In this document: positions 1 through 9,152 of the stretch, one piece after another
Position numbering within the stretch: position 1 is the first letter of the stretch
How the letters are laid out: the number at the start of each line of letters is the position of its first letter
Origin: Okapia johnstoni
Lineage: Eukaryota > Chordata > Mammalia > Artiodactyla > Giraffidae
Reading direction: 5' to 3'
Length of the DNA stretch: 64,000 bases
NCBI GenBank assembly: GCA_024291935.2
Contig: JAGTYA010000025.1
Span: forward strand, 7,213,501 to 7,277,500
Notes under the pieces: generated by a model
Told to the model about the DNA's origin: nothing
Databases searched by the model: none
The model's input: the letters and a program-made list of their open reading frames with translations, nothing else
Made by a program: the position numbers and the translations under genes

Positions 1-58
1 TCCATGGGATTTTCCAGGCAAGAATAGTGGAGTGGGTTGCCATTTCCTTCTACAGGGG
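1..58 (-). mobile_element. Bov-tA SINE fragment, cut by window edge
   Basis: The bases read as the reverse complement of the Bov-tA body (the stretch after 'tccatgggat', then 'gagtgggttgccatttcctt'). The element continues off the left edge, so its length and TSD cannot be judged. Confidence 0.85.
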
Positions 59-65
59 TCTAGTC

Positions 66-208
66 ATATTCCCATTTTACAAAGGAGGAAACTGAGGCCC
101 CAAGAGCTTAGGAGAGTTTCCCAAGGTTACTCAGCTAAGAAGTGATGGAGACAGGATTTGAACCCAGACTGAAAACCAGGCCCATTCTTTTAACCACTGT
201 GCTTCATC
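66..208 (-). mobile_element. MIR SINE
   Basis: Reverse-complement MIR landmarks occur in order: 'cccattttac', 'gaggaaactgaggc', an 'actcagctaagaagtg' core and 'ttgaacccag', ending in 'taaccactgtgct'. This is an old, mutated copy next to a second MIR that resumes at 834 on the far side of the solo LTR. Confidence 0.85.
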
Positions 209-213
209 CGGGC

Positions 214-829
214 TGTTAAAAACAAACAAACAAAATTCAGTAGAGTCAATTTAAATATCTTATTGGAGTTATTCAATTATTCATGGATCAGACAGCATCC
301 CAGCTAGCAAATAGAAAAGAGTTCCCGGGAGCTGTACAAAATGAGAGACGTTTACAGGCAGAAGAGGATGGGGCGAGGGGGTGAGACTCAAAGAGCTCTT
401 CATTAGTGGCAAGGTCGTCTTCCCTTGAGGGGAGAGCAGGCTTTGATCAGAAAGATTATGTCACCTCGTGCTAACCAGGTAATTCCAGACTGACTGGTTT
501 AAGATGCCGTTCCTAGGGAAGGCTGAAACTGAATAAGTTATATTTAAGTCTTTGTTTGGTAACATGGAACTTAGCATAAGTGACCCTATTTTGGGTCTGT
601 TTTCTCTTTTTTTTCTTTTTTTAAGGTTTTTTTTGGCGGGGGGGCATTTATTTTAAAGTCTTTATGGGATTTGGTACAATATTGCTTCTGTTTTATGTGT
701 TGATTTTTTGGCCACGAGGCATGTAGGATGTTAGTTCCCTAACCAGGGACTGAACCTGCACTCTTGGCGTTAGAAGCACAGTCTTAACCACTGAACCACC
801 AGGGAAGTCCCTGCTGTCTCTTTTTAACA
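214..829 (-). mobile_element. Solo LTR of a class I endogenous retrovirus
   Basis: This LTR begins TGTTA and ends TAACA and is flanked by a perfect 4-bp duplication GGGC (210-213 and 830-833). Four-base duplications are usual for gammaretrovirus-like (class I) ERVs. It aligns over most of its length with the LTRs at 7512-7920 and 20941-23604, sharing for example the blocks 'aatt..atgaatc', 'ctgtacaaaatga' and 'ccaggtaattcc'. Orientation is inferred from the proviral LTRs, whose poly(A) signals lie on the minus strand. A CHR SINE interrupts it at 612-810. Nothing proviral adjoins, so it is a recombinant solo LTR. Confidence 0.8.
612..810 (-). mobile_element. CHR-type tRNA-derived SINE
   Basis: A T-rich start (reverse-complement tail) is followed by 'ccctaaccagggactgaac' and ends 'ccaccagggaagtccct', the reversed head of the CHR family. 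It sits inside the solo LTR. The target sequence is repeated imperfectly on both sides (597-611 and 811-825), so it inserted after the LTR. Confidence 0.8.
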
Positions 830-833
830 GGGC

Positions 834-913
834 TCTGTGTTAACTGCTTTGCAGTTGTTACTTCACTTAATCCTGTTGATGAGCTTGCAGCATAAGGGGA
901 CTTATTTAATCCC
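834..913 (-). mobile_element. MIR, first half, split by BovB
   Basis: Reverse-complement MIR tail ('cacttaatcctgttgatgag', then 'tttaatcccaatttac'). The rest of the same MIR resumes at 2831 after the BovB insertion. Confidence 0.7.
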
Positions 914-950
914 AATTTACCATTCAGTTCAGTTTAGTTCAGTTGCTCAG

Positions 951-2520
951 TCATTTCCAACTCTTTGCGACCCCATGAACCGCAGCATACCAGGCCTCCC
1001 TGTCCATCACCAACTCCCGGAGTCCACCCAAACCCATGTCCATCGAGTCGGTGATGCCATCCAACCATCTCATCCTCTGTCGCCCCCTTCTTTTCCTGCC
1101 CTCAATCTTTCCCAGCATCAGGGTCTTTTCCAATGAGTCAGCTCTTTGCATCAGGTGGCCAAAGTATTGGACTTTCAGCTTCAACATCAGTCCCTCAGAT
1201 GAACACCCAGGACTGATCTCCTTTAGGATGGACTGGTTGGATCTCCTTGCAGTCCAAGGGACTCTCAAGAGTCTTCTCCAACACCACAGTTCAAAAGCAT
1301 CAATTCTTCAGCGCTCAGCTTTCTTTATAGTCCAACTCTCACATCCATACACAACCACTGGAAAAACCATAGCCTTGACTAGAGAGACTTTTGTTGGCAA
1401 AGTAACGTCTCTGCTTTTTAATATGCTGTATAGGTTGGTCATAACTTTCCTTCCAAGGAGTAAGCGTCTTTTAATTTCATGGCTGCAATCACCATCTACA
1501 GTGATTTTGGAGCCCCCCAAAATAAAGTCAGTCACTGTTTCCACTGTTTCCCCATCTATTTGCCATGAAGAGATGAGACTGGATGCCATGACCTTAGTTT
1601 TCTGAATGTTGAGCTTTAAGCCAACTTTTTCACTCTCCTCTTTCACTTTCATCAAGAGGCTCCTTAGTTCTTCTTCACTTTCTGCCAAAAGGGTGGTGTC
1701 ATCTGCATATCTGAGGTTATTGATATTTCTCCCGACAATCTTGATTCCAGCTTGTGCTTCCTCCAGCCCAGCATTTCTCATGATGTACTCTGCATATAAG
1801 TTAAATAAGTAGGGTGACCATATGCAGCCTTGACGTACTCCTTTTCCTATTTGGAACCAGCCGATTGTTCCATGTCCACTTCTAACTGTTGCATCCTCAC
1901 CTGCATACAAGTTTCTCAAGAGGCAGATCAGGTGGTCTGGTATTCCCATCTTTTTCAGAATTTTCCACAGTTTGTTGTGATCCACACAGTCAAAGGTTTT
2001 GGTATAGTCAGTAAAGCAGAAATAGATGTTTTTCTGGAACTCTCTTGCTTTTTTGATGATCGAATGGATGTTGGCAATTTGATCTCTGGTTCCTCTGCCT
2101 TTTCTAAAACCAGCTTGAACATCTGTAAGTTCACAGTTCATGTTTTGCTGAAGCCTGGCTTGGAGAATTTTAAGCATTACTTCACTAGCGTGTGAGATGA
2201 GTGCAATTGTGTGGTAGTTTGAGCATTCTTTGGCATTGCCTTTCTTTGGGATTGGAATGAAAACTGACCTTTTCCAGTCCTGTGGCCACTGCTGAGTTTT
2301 CCAAATTTGCTGGTGTATTGAATGCAGCACTTTCACAGCATCATCTTTTAGGATTTGAAATAGTTCAACTGGAATTCCATCACCTCCACTAGCTTTGTTT
2401 GTAGTGATGCTTCCTAAGGCCCACTTGACTTCACATTCCAGGATGTCTGGCTCTAGGTGAGTGATCACACCATCGTGGTTATCTGGGTCTTGAAGATCTT
2501 TTTTGTACAGTTCTTCTGTG
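951..2520 (-). pseudogene. BovB reverse transcriptase, C-terminal half with one stop
   Basis: An open frame enters at the inversion junction (about 2520) and runs to a TGA at 1308-1310. After this stop the same frame stays open to 951. Seen in order: a thumb/finger-side block 'KASGGDGIP', the 'IPIPKKGN' block, an A-motif 'FTDYTKTFDCVDH', and the catalytic 'RYADDT' near residue 255 of the 386-residue ATG-initiated part. The tail after the stop carries the conserved BovB C-terminal '[19 protein letters not shown]'. The family normally has an Arg codon at the stop, so CGA to TGA decay of a CpG is the likely cause. The endonuclease domain is missing, so this is not an autonomous element. Confidence 0.85.
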
Positions 2521-2521
2521 T

Positions 2522-2820
2522 AGCGGGCGCTGCTTCAATGCGTGCGGCTGCGTTGGCACACAAGCACAGCCAAGGGGAGCTACCCCACGCCCGAGGTCAG
2601 GGGCAGTGGCTGGGAGGAGCTACCCCACGCCTGAGGTGAGGAGCAGTGGCTGCACTTTGCTGGAGCAGCTGTGAAGAGATACCCCACGTCCAAGGTAAGA
2701 GAAAACCAAGTAAGACGGTAGGCACTGAGAGAGGGCATCAGAGGGCAGACAGACTGAAACCACAGTCACAGACAGCTAGCCAGTCTGATCACGTGGACCA
2801 CAGCCCTGTCTAACTCCTTA
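2522..2820 (+). mobile_element. Inverted BovB 5' segment
   Basis: Plus-strand BovB 5' non-coding sequence: two copies of an 'agctaccccacgcc..aggt' unit (about 2578 and 2619), then 'gtgaagagataccccacgtc' and 'agagggcatcagagggcaga'. It is opposite in orientation to the RT part and belongs to the same insertion. Confidence 0.8.
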
Positions 2821-2830
2821 AATTCACCAT

Positions 2831-2905
2831 CAGAGCCACAGAAACTTGGGAAGAGGAAGACACTTGCCCAGGTCATGAGGCGAGCCGCGTCTGTCTGCCA
2901 GGAAA
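2831..2905 (-). mobile_element. MIR, second half
   Basis: Continuation of the MIR cut at 913. A degraded 'gaaacttgggaagagg' is followed by 'cacttgcccaggtcatgagg'. Confidence 0.6.
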
Positions 2906-3194
2906 GCCCTGGAGACACATTCCCTGATTCTCATGGAGAATAACCATGTCCCTCCACCATGGTGCAGGCTTGCTTGCTTGTCCTGGAGCTGGACAGAGGG
3001 CAATTGTGGACAGACCTGTGGAAGCTGCCAGGTTTGCCTCAGATCTGGGATGAGGGCTTGGGAAGGCTTTAGTAACTTGGCAGGTCAGTTAGTTGGTGCA
3101 GCCTGGAGTCTTCTCAGCCATCAGCTATAGAAAGGGTAACGGAAATCAGCCTGACCCGTCTCCTTGCTCCTGTTGTCTTCTCACTGGATCCTTG
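2906..3194. other. Apparently unique sequence
   Basis: No recognisable repeat, gene or RNA. Short open frames here lack composition or motifs that would support coding. Confidence 0.5.
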
Positions 3195-3325
3195 AACCTT
3201 CCCAGTGGGAAGGACTCTCCCCAACTTGCAAAGGAAGAAACAGAGGCTTGGAGTGGGGAGATGGTTCATCTAAGGTCACGTAGCTCGTTGAGCAGGGATC
3301 CCAACCCAGGGCGGTCCAGAAGTTG
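3195..3325 (-). mobile_element. Probable MIR, degraded
   Basis: Reverse MIR-like order: 'aaggaagaaacagaggcttg', 'aaggtcacgtagctcg', then 'gatcccaacccag'. Divergent, so only moderate confidence. Confidence 0.55.
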
Positions 3326-3834
3326 GGTTCTTCCCTCTGCTCCAGACACCCCAGATATTGAGGCCCCATTCATGAGGGTCTCTTAAGGCCCTGAGAAGTT
3401 AAAGAAAGCATCAGTTACCTATTTGGGGCCTTTCTCTTCCATTTTTCTTGCTACTTGACCCTCTCCAGGCTCAGTGCCACGCTGGGGCTCCACACCAAGG
3501 CTGTCTTTGCCCAATTCTGTGCCCTCCAGACAACATGAGTCTTGCCCTTTTCCTGCCCTCCCTTTCTAAATGGGAAGCTGGGGAGCACAAGGCAGAGAGA
3601 CAAGGCCAGGTGCCAGGGGCTTGAAAGGCTTACAGCTCTTGCCAAGGGAAATGTTAGACTTTGGAGGGAAAAAGTTATCTTTCACACACTCCAGACCAAT
3701 TCCCAGTTCCTTGCCACTACAGGCCTAAAAGATGTGTCTGGAAAACAAAAGATTAATGTTATTACATTTGTTTAAGAGATATGGTGAGATATGGAGATGT
3801 ATATAAAAGAGTCTTGACTGGTCAGAGAAGCAGA
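3326..3834. other. Apparently unique sequence
   Basis: I recognise no repeat or gene in this stretch. Confidence 0.45.
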
Positions 3835-3965
3835 TGATGACTTGGTTTGGGTCTTAGTTGTGCCTTGACAAAGCTGTGTGACGCTGGGCTAGTCACCTTC
3901 CTTCTCTGGGCCTCTGTACAAAATAAGAAAGTTGGAATAGATGAATCTCTAAGTTTCCCTCTGCT
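3835..3965 (+). mobile_element. MIR SINE
   Basis: Forward MIR core: 'agctgtgtgacgctgggcta' then 'gtcacc..ccttctctgggcctc', followed by the 'tagatgaatctctaagt' variant tail. Confidence 0.75.
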
Positions 3966-4064
3966 CATCCCCGACTTTCTGTTAATTGAAATTTAGCATG
4001 ACCTATGTATGTCTTGCTCAGAATAAGTTGTGTCTTGTCCATCAACTGGAGTTAAGGTAAATGT

Positions 4065-4440
4065 ATTGAGGTCCAGTCATATAATGGAATATTATTCAGC
4101 TGTAAAAAAGAATCGTAAATGAAGCATCATGGATGCATCTCAAAAACATTGTATCATGTAAAAGAAACCAGACTCAAAGAACTCAAGACTGTAAGAGTCC
4201 ATCATAGGAAGTTAAAAACAGACAAAACTTAACTGTGGTGAGAAAAGTCAGAGAGTGGTTGCTTTGTATGTGTGGAAGGGTGGTAATTATTGACTACAAA
4301 GGAGCATGGGGAACTTTTTGGGGGGTGGAGGTGTTCCACACTTCAGTCTGGGGGAGTTACAGCGGTATAAAGAGGTGAAAATTCATCAAACTGTACCCCT
4401 AAGATTTACGCATTTTCCTGTACCTTAGTAACTCAGTAAA
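4065..4440 (+). mobile_element. L1 3' end fragment
   Basis: Contains 'ataatggaatattattcagc' and the following 3'-UTR-type sequence ('gagagtggttgctttg', 'gaaaattcatcaaactgta'), typical of old mammalian L1 3' ends on the plus strand. Confidence 0.8.
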
Positions 4441-4489
4441 ACACTGTTAATATATAATTATATAAATCCTAATGCACAAATGTTATGTC

Positions 4490-4535
4490 TGTGTATGTAT
4501 ACATTTATAATTATATATATGTGTGTGTGTATTCC
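4490..4535. repeat. AT/GT-rich simple repeat
   Basis: Alternating tat/tgtg tract at the A-rich end of the L1 fragment; probably derived from its tail. Confidence 0.6.
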
Positions 4536-4996
4536 TTCTAGAACTGTTCACAATAAAAACCACTAGATGTATCCAAATGCCAAGTTTTCACAAAGCAATT
4601 AACAAACTGTATACCCCTGAGTGTGCTCATGCTCCAAGAGGAAGAAAAGCCATATGATTGTTTTTGATAAGACCTGTTTCTCAGTGTGACCACGCTTTGG
4701 GGAATACCACCGTGTCTAAGAGATGAGGAGGAGAAAGCTTCAGTTTGGAGGAAGTCTGCTCAAGGCTCAGGGGAGCCCACTGTGGCGGGAATGGGGCGGG
4801 AGACTTCTTTTCGAGATGCAACCAAGTCAGTGCCAAGCTCTGCCCTTCTTGGCACGACCCGAAGCCTTTAGGGGAAAGCGATGTGTCTGATCCAGGCCCT
4901 GCCCAGCTGCAGGCATCCGCCCATCACCTCCAGGCTGAGCCCAACCCTGGGTCACAGCAGCTGCCTCTGTGGCATCCTGGTGGCCGTTCTGGCCTC
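4536..4996. other. Apparently unique sequence
   Basis: Open frames of 60-111 aa cross this stretch but overlap in several frames and show no domain. Nothing further can be supported. Confidence 0.4.
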
Positions 4997-5269
4997 ATCA
5001 TATGAGTCAGCTCTGGCTACCGTGACAAAGGGCCACGGACCAGAGGGCTTAGTCGACAGAAGTGTAAATGTTTCCTCACAGTTCTGCTGTGATCTTGGAA
5101 GTCCAAGGCCAAGGTGCTGGCAGGGTGGTTTCTTCCGAGGCCTCCCTCCTTCCTTGTACACGACTGTCTTCTCCGTGTGTGTTTGCGTGTCCATCCAGAT
5201 TGCCTCTTCCTGCTAGGACACCTGAAATATTAGATTAGGGCCCATCCTATTTTAATTGAATTACCTCTT

Positions 5270-5538
5270 TTTAGTTATCTTTGTGCTGAGTCTTCGTCGC
5301 TGCGTAGGCTTTTTCTCTAACGAGCGGGGGCTTCTCTTCCTTGCTGGGGCCCGGGCTTCTCACTGTAGCGGCTTCTCTTGTTGTGGAACGTGGGCTGTGG
5401 GGTGTGTGGGCTCAGAAGTTGTGGAGCACAGGCTTAGTTGCTCCACGTGCCATGTGGGATCTTCCAGGACCAGGGATCGAACCTGTGTCTCCTGCATTGG
5501 CAGGTGAATTCTTTACCACAGAGCCACCAGGGAAGGCC
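5270..5538 (-). mobile_element. Long CHR-type SINE
   Basis: Reversed long-form CHR sequence ('cttctcttgttgtgga', 'gggatcgaacctgtgtctcc', 'ccaccagggaagg'). It is bracketed by a perfect 13-bp duplication TGAATTACCTCTT at 5257-5269 and 5539-5551, so it inserted into the older repeat. Confidence 0.9.
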
Positions 5539-5616
5539 TGAATTACCTCTTCAAAAGCCCCGCCTCCAAACGCAGTAACATTCTGAGTTACTGGGCTCAG
5601 GACTTCAGCATGTGGG

Positions 5617-5815
5617 CTGTGGAGGTTTTGTTTTGGCTGCGCTGTGTCTTTGTTGCTCTGTGTGAGCTCCTCGTTGCGGTCTGCAGGATCTTTAGTGGTG
5701 GCATGAAGGCTCTTAGTTGCTGCATGTGGGATCCAGTTCCCTGACCAGGGATCAAACCCAGGCCCCCTGCGTTGGGAGCGTGGAGCTTTAACCACTTGAC
5801 CACCAGGGAAATCCA
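5617..5815 (-). mobile_element. CHR-type SINE
   Basis: Reversed CHR: 'gttccctgaccagggatcaa', 'gttgggagcgtgg' and 'ccaccagggaaatcc'. Near-duplicate flanks (cagcatgtgg / cagcatatgg) are its probable TSD. Second CHR hit in the same host repeat. Confidence 0.85.
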
Positions 5816-5889
5816 CAGCATATGGATTTTGAGGGGACACTACTCAACCCATAACACCCATCAGGGACACTTCCTGTCCAGTTGCAAAG

Positions 5890-6170
5890 GGAGCTTTCTA
5901 AAGCACAAATGTGATTATGTGACTCCCCACTCAGAAGTATCCCATGTTATCTCACTGCTGATCCTCAGGATACATTTCACATTTTTCACCCCGGCTCAAG
6001 GCCCCACTTAGTCTGGCCCTGCCTCCTGCCTCTCCTCAACTCTTGACACTTTCACTTGCTCTCTGCTCCCAACACTGCCTCCTTGCTGCTCTGCTCCTGC
6101 CCCAGGGCTTTTGTACAAGTGGTCCCTTTGTCTGATGTGCCTGGGGCAAAGTTGCTTTTTGAGGAACTCA
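5890..6170 (+). mobile_element. L2 LINE 3' region, first part
   Basis: L2-like string: 'ggccccacttagtctggccc', 'tgctcctgccccagggcttt', 'gtggtccctttgtctg'. It resumes at 7185 after younger insertions. Confidence 0.7.
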
Positions 6171-6186
6171 TCTCTGATTCTCATCC

Positions 6187-6396
6187 TTGCAGATGGCGCT
6201 AGTGGTAAAGAACCTGCCTGCCAATGCAGGGGATGTCAGAGATGTGGGTTCAGTCCCTGGGTCATGAAGATCCCCTGGAGGAGGACATAGGAACTCACTC
6301 CAGTATTCTTGCCTGGAGAATCCCAAGGACAGAGGAGCCTGGAGGGCTACAGTCCACGGGGTTGCAGAGAGTCAGACATGACTGAGCACGCATGCA
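6187..6396 (+). mobile_element. Bov-tA SINE
   Basis: Forward tRNA-like head ('gtggtaaagaacctgcctgc'), 'agtattcttgcctggagaat' and the BovB-derived end 'gagtcagacatgactgag'. Confidence 0.9.
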
Positions 6397-6534
6397 GATG
6401 ACTCAAAAAAACAAGAAGGTTTTATCTACTCATCGTTTCTCCTCTAAACCTTTTTATATTTCCTGGTGTTGATCCTGTAGGCTGGGGAAACAAGTCACAC
6501 CCACATGTTTTCCGTTGTCACAGCCTGGGGGAAA

Positions 6535-6600
6535 TCCCATGGAGCTCACAGAGGAGCCTGGCGGGCTACTGGTTGAGTTGTGCTATGGGGTTGCAAAGAT
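6535..6600 (+). mobile_element. Bov-tA fragment
   Basis: Partial match 'cagaggagcctggcgggcta' followed by 'ggggttgcaaag', with the middle lost. Confidence 0.55.
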
Positions 6601-6739
6601 GCTCAATGAAATGTGATGACCAAGCGCCCCTGGAAAGCACTCCAGTATTCAGCACATGTGGCGGGCTATGGAGCAAATTGGCGCCTAAGCCAGTGCCATG
6701 TGAGCAAATTGGTGCAGTTTTTACATGTCAGTTTGGCTG

Positions 6740-7125
6740 GACCACAGATATTTGGTTGAACATTATTCTTGATGTTTCTAAGAAAGTGTTTTTTGGGGGA
6801 TGAGATCAACATTTAAATTGAATTTTGAGTAAAGCAGATTGCCCTCCATAATGGGGGTGGGCCTCATCCAATCAGTTGAAGGCCTTGGTAGAATAAAGAC
6901 TGATTCCACCAAGCAAAAAGGAATTCTGCTAGCTGATAGTCCTTGGACTCAAACTACAATTCTTCCCTGGGCCTCTAACCTGCAGGCCTACACTGCGGAT
7001 TTTGAAATTATCAAGCCTACACAATTTTGTGAGCCAGTTCCTTAAAATAAACCTCTCTGTATACGTATGTACACATTCTGTTTGTTCTCTTTCTCTGAAG
7101 AACCCTAATAAACCACCGTATACTT
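6740..7125 (+). mobile_element. Ancient mammalian repeat, possibly LTR-type
   Basis: Contains 'agtaaagcagattgccctcc', 'ggtgggcctcatccaatcag', 'cagttccttaaaataaacct' and 'ctctgaagaaccctaataaa', a widely dispersed old mammalian family with a poly(A) signal near its end. The formal family name is not certain to me. Confidence 0.6.
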
Positions 7126-7184
7126 TTTAGCTTGTCCCAGGTCACGCTGCTCATATTCTGGTTAATCCTGCTCATCCTCTTAGG

Positions 7185-7460
7185 TGTCTGCTTAGATGGC
7201 ATTTTCTACAGGAAGTCTTCCCTGACCACCACCAGCCCCATTCCCAAGCTGTGTGAGGGCCGCCTCTGTGTTTCCATAGAAACCGTAGGCTCTTCATTGT
7301 ACTGCTCATCAAACTGAGCATTAATTTTCCCATTACAGAGATTTGCAAACTGGGTTTAATGATTTGTGTCCCCAGGTAGATTATGAGCAGAAACTGTGTT
7401 TTACTAACAGAGCCTGGTTCACAGTTGCTAAATGATGAATGAATGAAAGAATGAATGACA
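7185..7460 (+). mobile_element. L2 LINE 3' region, second part
   Basis: 'aggaagtcttccctgaccac', later 'ttatgagcagaaactgtgtt', and the L2 terminal '(gaatgaat)' repeats. Continues the L2 broken at 6170. Confidence 0.75.
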
Positions 7461-7464
7461 AGAA

Positions 7465-7511
7465 TATGTGTGAATGCTTACATGAGTTCCTGATCCTGCT
7501 GTAACAAGTAT
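7465..7511 (+). mobile_element. Ancient repeat, left flank of provirus
   Basis: 'gttcctgatcctgctgtaac' matches the start of the same ancient family seen at 33863. Its 3' portion appears after the ERV at 23620-23960, indicating the provirus inserted into it. Confidence 0.5.
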
Positions 7512-7920
7512 TACAAAGCAAAATTCAACTGGGTAAAATTTAAAGATCTTACTTGCTTTATTTAACAATTCATAAATTGGGCAGAATCCCATGTAGCAAA
7601 TAAAAAGGAGCTCCTAGATGCTGTACAAAATGAAGAATGCTATAGGCAGAAAGGGGTGGGGCAAGGAAGCTGTACTAACAAAAAATGGACTGGTTTTGGC
7701 AAGGTCATCTTCCTAAAGAGGATGGCAGGGGTATGTCAGGCAGATGACCTGACTAGCGCTGACCAGGTAATTCCCGATGGACTGGTTTAAGTTTCCATTC
7801 CTGGGAAAGGTGAAACTATAATAACGCTAGGTATTAAGTCTCAGTTTGGTTACGTGGTATTTAGTATAAGTGACTCCATTTGGAGCCTGTTGTCTCTCTC
7901 ACTCTCTTTTATCTTTAACA
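7512..7920 (-). mobile_element. 3' LTR of the provirus
   Basis: Aligns with the solo LTR and the 5' LTR. A reversed AATAAA lies at 7557-7562. The end at 7920 is TTTAACA (reverse TGTTAAA). The lower boundary is blurred because the first bases have diverged; it lies between 7500 and 7515. No clear polypurine tract is visible just inside it. Confidence 0.8.
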
Positions 7921-8284
7921 ATTGACCACTTTTGGTCAAGCTCTTAGTCTAACTGAGAGATGTGATCAAAATTTAAGGCATCAGCCCTACTTGCAGCTAC
8001 CTCTCTGGAGTTCTTACAGTTTTTACTGACCCTCCATGTGGTATTTACAAGTCATGACATCGTTACTGAATCTCTGTGATATTCACAGGTCACAACTTCA
8101 GGTTTGCTTATTTTAAGTTGGCCATTCTCTTCATTCCTTTTCTGACATTCTGGTCTTCAAGAGATCATTGCTTGCTGATTGGCAGTTGCCAACATGAATT
8201 TAAAGCTTTCAAGAGAATACAGTACACCAGGGGAACTACTTCGATTACTATCAGCAGGGTAGTTCTCAGTGGCTGGAGTGTGCT
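7921..8284 (-). other. ERV interior downstream of env core
   Basis: No repeat other than the host provirus is recognised. By position this is the env C-terminus and pre-LTR region, too decayed to read. Confidence 0.5.
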
Positions 8285-8620
8285 TCAGAGCTGTGTTCCC
8301 CAAGACCCAAACCAATCAGAATCTAATGAGCTGAAGAAAGGAGTCAGTTTCTTAAGCCAAGTGCCTAGTTCAGTGATCTTAGGTAGCTGAGTTTCAGCTT
8401 CTCCAGAAGTATTAATCCAGTTGCAGCAAGTGGTGTTGGCCCTTGCCCAAGCACCTCCTCGCTCAGCTGGAAGATAATCAAGGCGATAGCCTGTGAGCAA
8501 GAAAACCTGTGGCCAGAGAATTTAAGAATTTTTGTACGGCAGCAATAGCTTTAGCAGCGGATTCTACAAAATCTTCAAAAGTTAAGAAGTTTCTGACCAT
8601 AGTTTTGTATTTACACTTAG
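8285..8620 (-). pseudogene. ERV env transmembrane-subunit remnant
   Basis: In one minus frame the peptide 'LDYLPAERGGAWARANTTCC' is followed by 'NWINTSGEAETQL', then 'TWLKKL' and 'DWFGSWG'. This is the region around the immunosuppressive-like and CX6CC segment of class I ERV transmembrane subunits. The first cysteine of CX6CC is replaced by Trp (GGAWARANTTCC), so the usual covalent link to the surface subunit could not form. The stretch upstream (8500-8620) lies in a shifted frame. A pseudogene fragment; the surface subunit is not readable. Confidence 0.75.
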
Positions 8621-8663
8621 CAAGGTGAGGAGTGAGCTACCAAAGGGAGATAATTTTGAATCA

Positions 8664-9152
8664 TGAATTGTTGCTGTTCTTGTTCAGTCACTAAGTCTTT
8701 GCAACCCCGTGAACTGCAGCACGCCAAGCTTCCCTGTCCTTCACTATCTCCCAGAGTTTGCTCAAACTCACATCCATTGAGTTGGTGATGCCATCCAACC
8801 ATCTCATCCTCTGTTGCCCTCTTCTCCTCCTGCACTCAATCTTTCCCAGCATCAGGGTCTTTTCTAGTGAGTCAGCTCTTTGCCTCAGGTGGCCAGAGTA
8901 TTAGAGCTTCAGCTTCAGCATCAGTCCTTCCAATGAATATTCAGGGTTGATTTCCTTTAGAATTGAGTAGTTTGATTTCCTTGCTGTCCAAGGGACTCTC
9001 AAGAGTATTCTCCAGCACCACAGTTCAAAAGCATCAATTCTTCGTTGCTCAGCCTTCTTTATGGTCCAACTCACACCCATACATGACTACAGGGAAAACC
9101 ATAGCTTTGACTATATGGACCTTTGTCAGCAAAGTGATGTCTCTGCTTTTCC
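8664..9152 (-). mobile_element. BovB LINE 3' fragment
   Basis: Reversed BovB 3' end ('ccaaccatctcatcctctgt', 'ctttcccagcatcagggtct', 'actctcaagagtattctcca'), 5'-truncated at about 9152 inside the ERV. Confidence 0.9.

Larger units (their letters stand above)
924..2820 (-). mobile_element. BovB LINE insertion with 5' inversion (twin-primed)
   Basis: The 3' end is at 924 (reversed tail of TTCAG repeats) and reverse transcriptase sequence runs to about 2521 on the minus strand. From about 2522 to 2820 the sequence is the BovB 5' region in the opposite orientation. The whole is bracketed by a 10-bp duplication, AATTTACCAT at 914-923 and AATTCACCAT at 2821-2830, and MIR sequence continues on both sides. 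A 5' segment inverted relative to the 3' segment inside one TSD is the signature of twin priming, known for L1. Confidence 0.88.
4997..5860 (+). mobile_element. Ancient mammalian interspersed repeat, split by two CHR SINEs
   Basis: Old repeat with the familiar order 'cacagttctgctgtgatctt', 'gaagtccaaggccaaggtgc', 'ttagattagggcccatcct', 'acctcttcaaaagcc' and 'tactcaacccataaca'. The same superfamily recurs at 33863-34640 and 54790-55105. I do not recall its formal name with certainty. Confidence 0.65.

Noticed and set aside
837..1812. Plus-strand open frames of 99, 189 and 68 aa
   Set aside because: They are antisense reads of the minus-strand BovB and recur at every other BovB copy.
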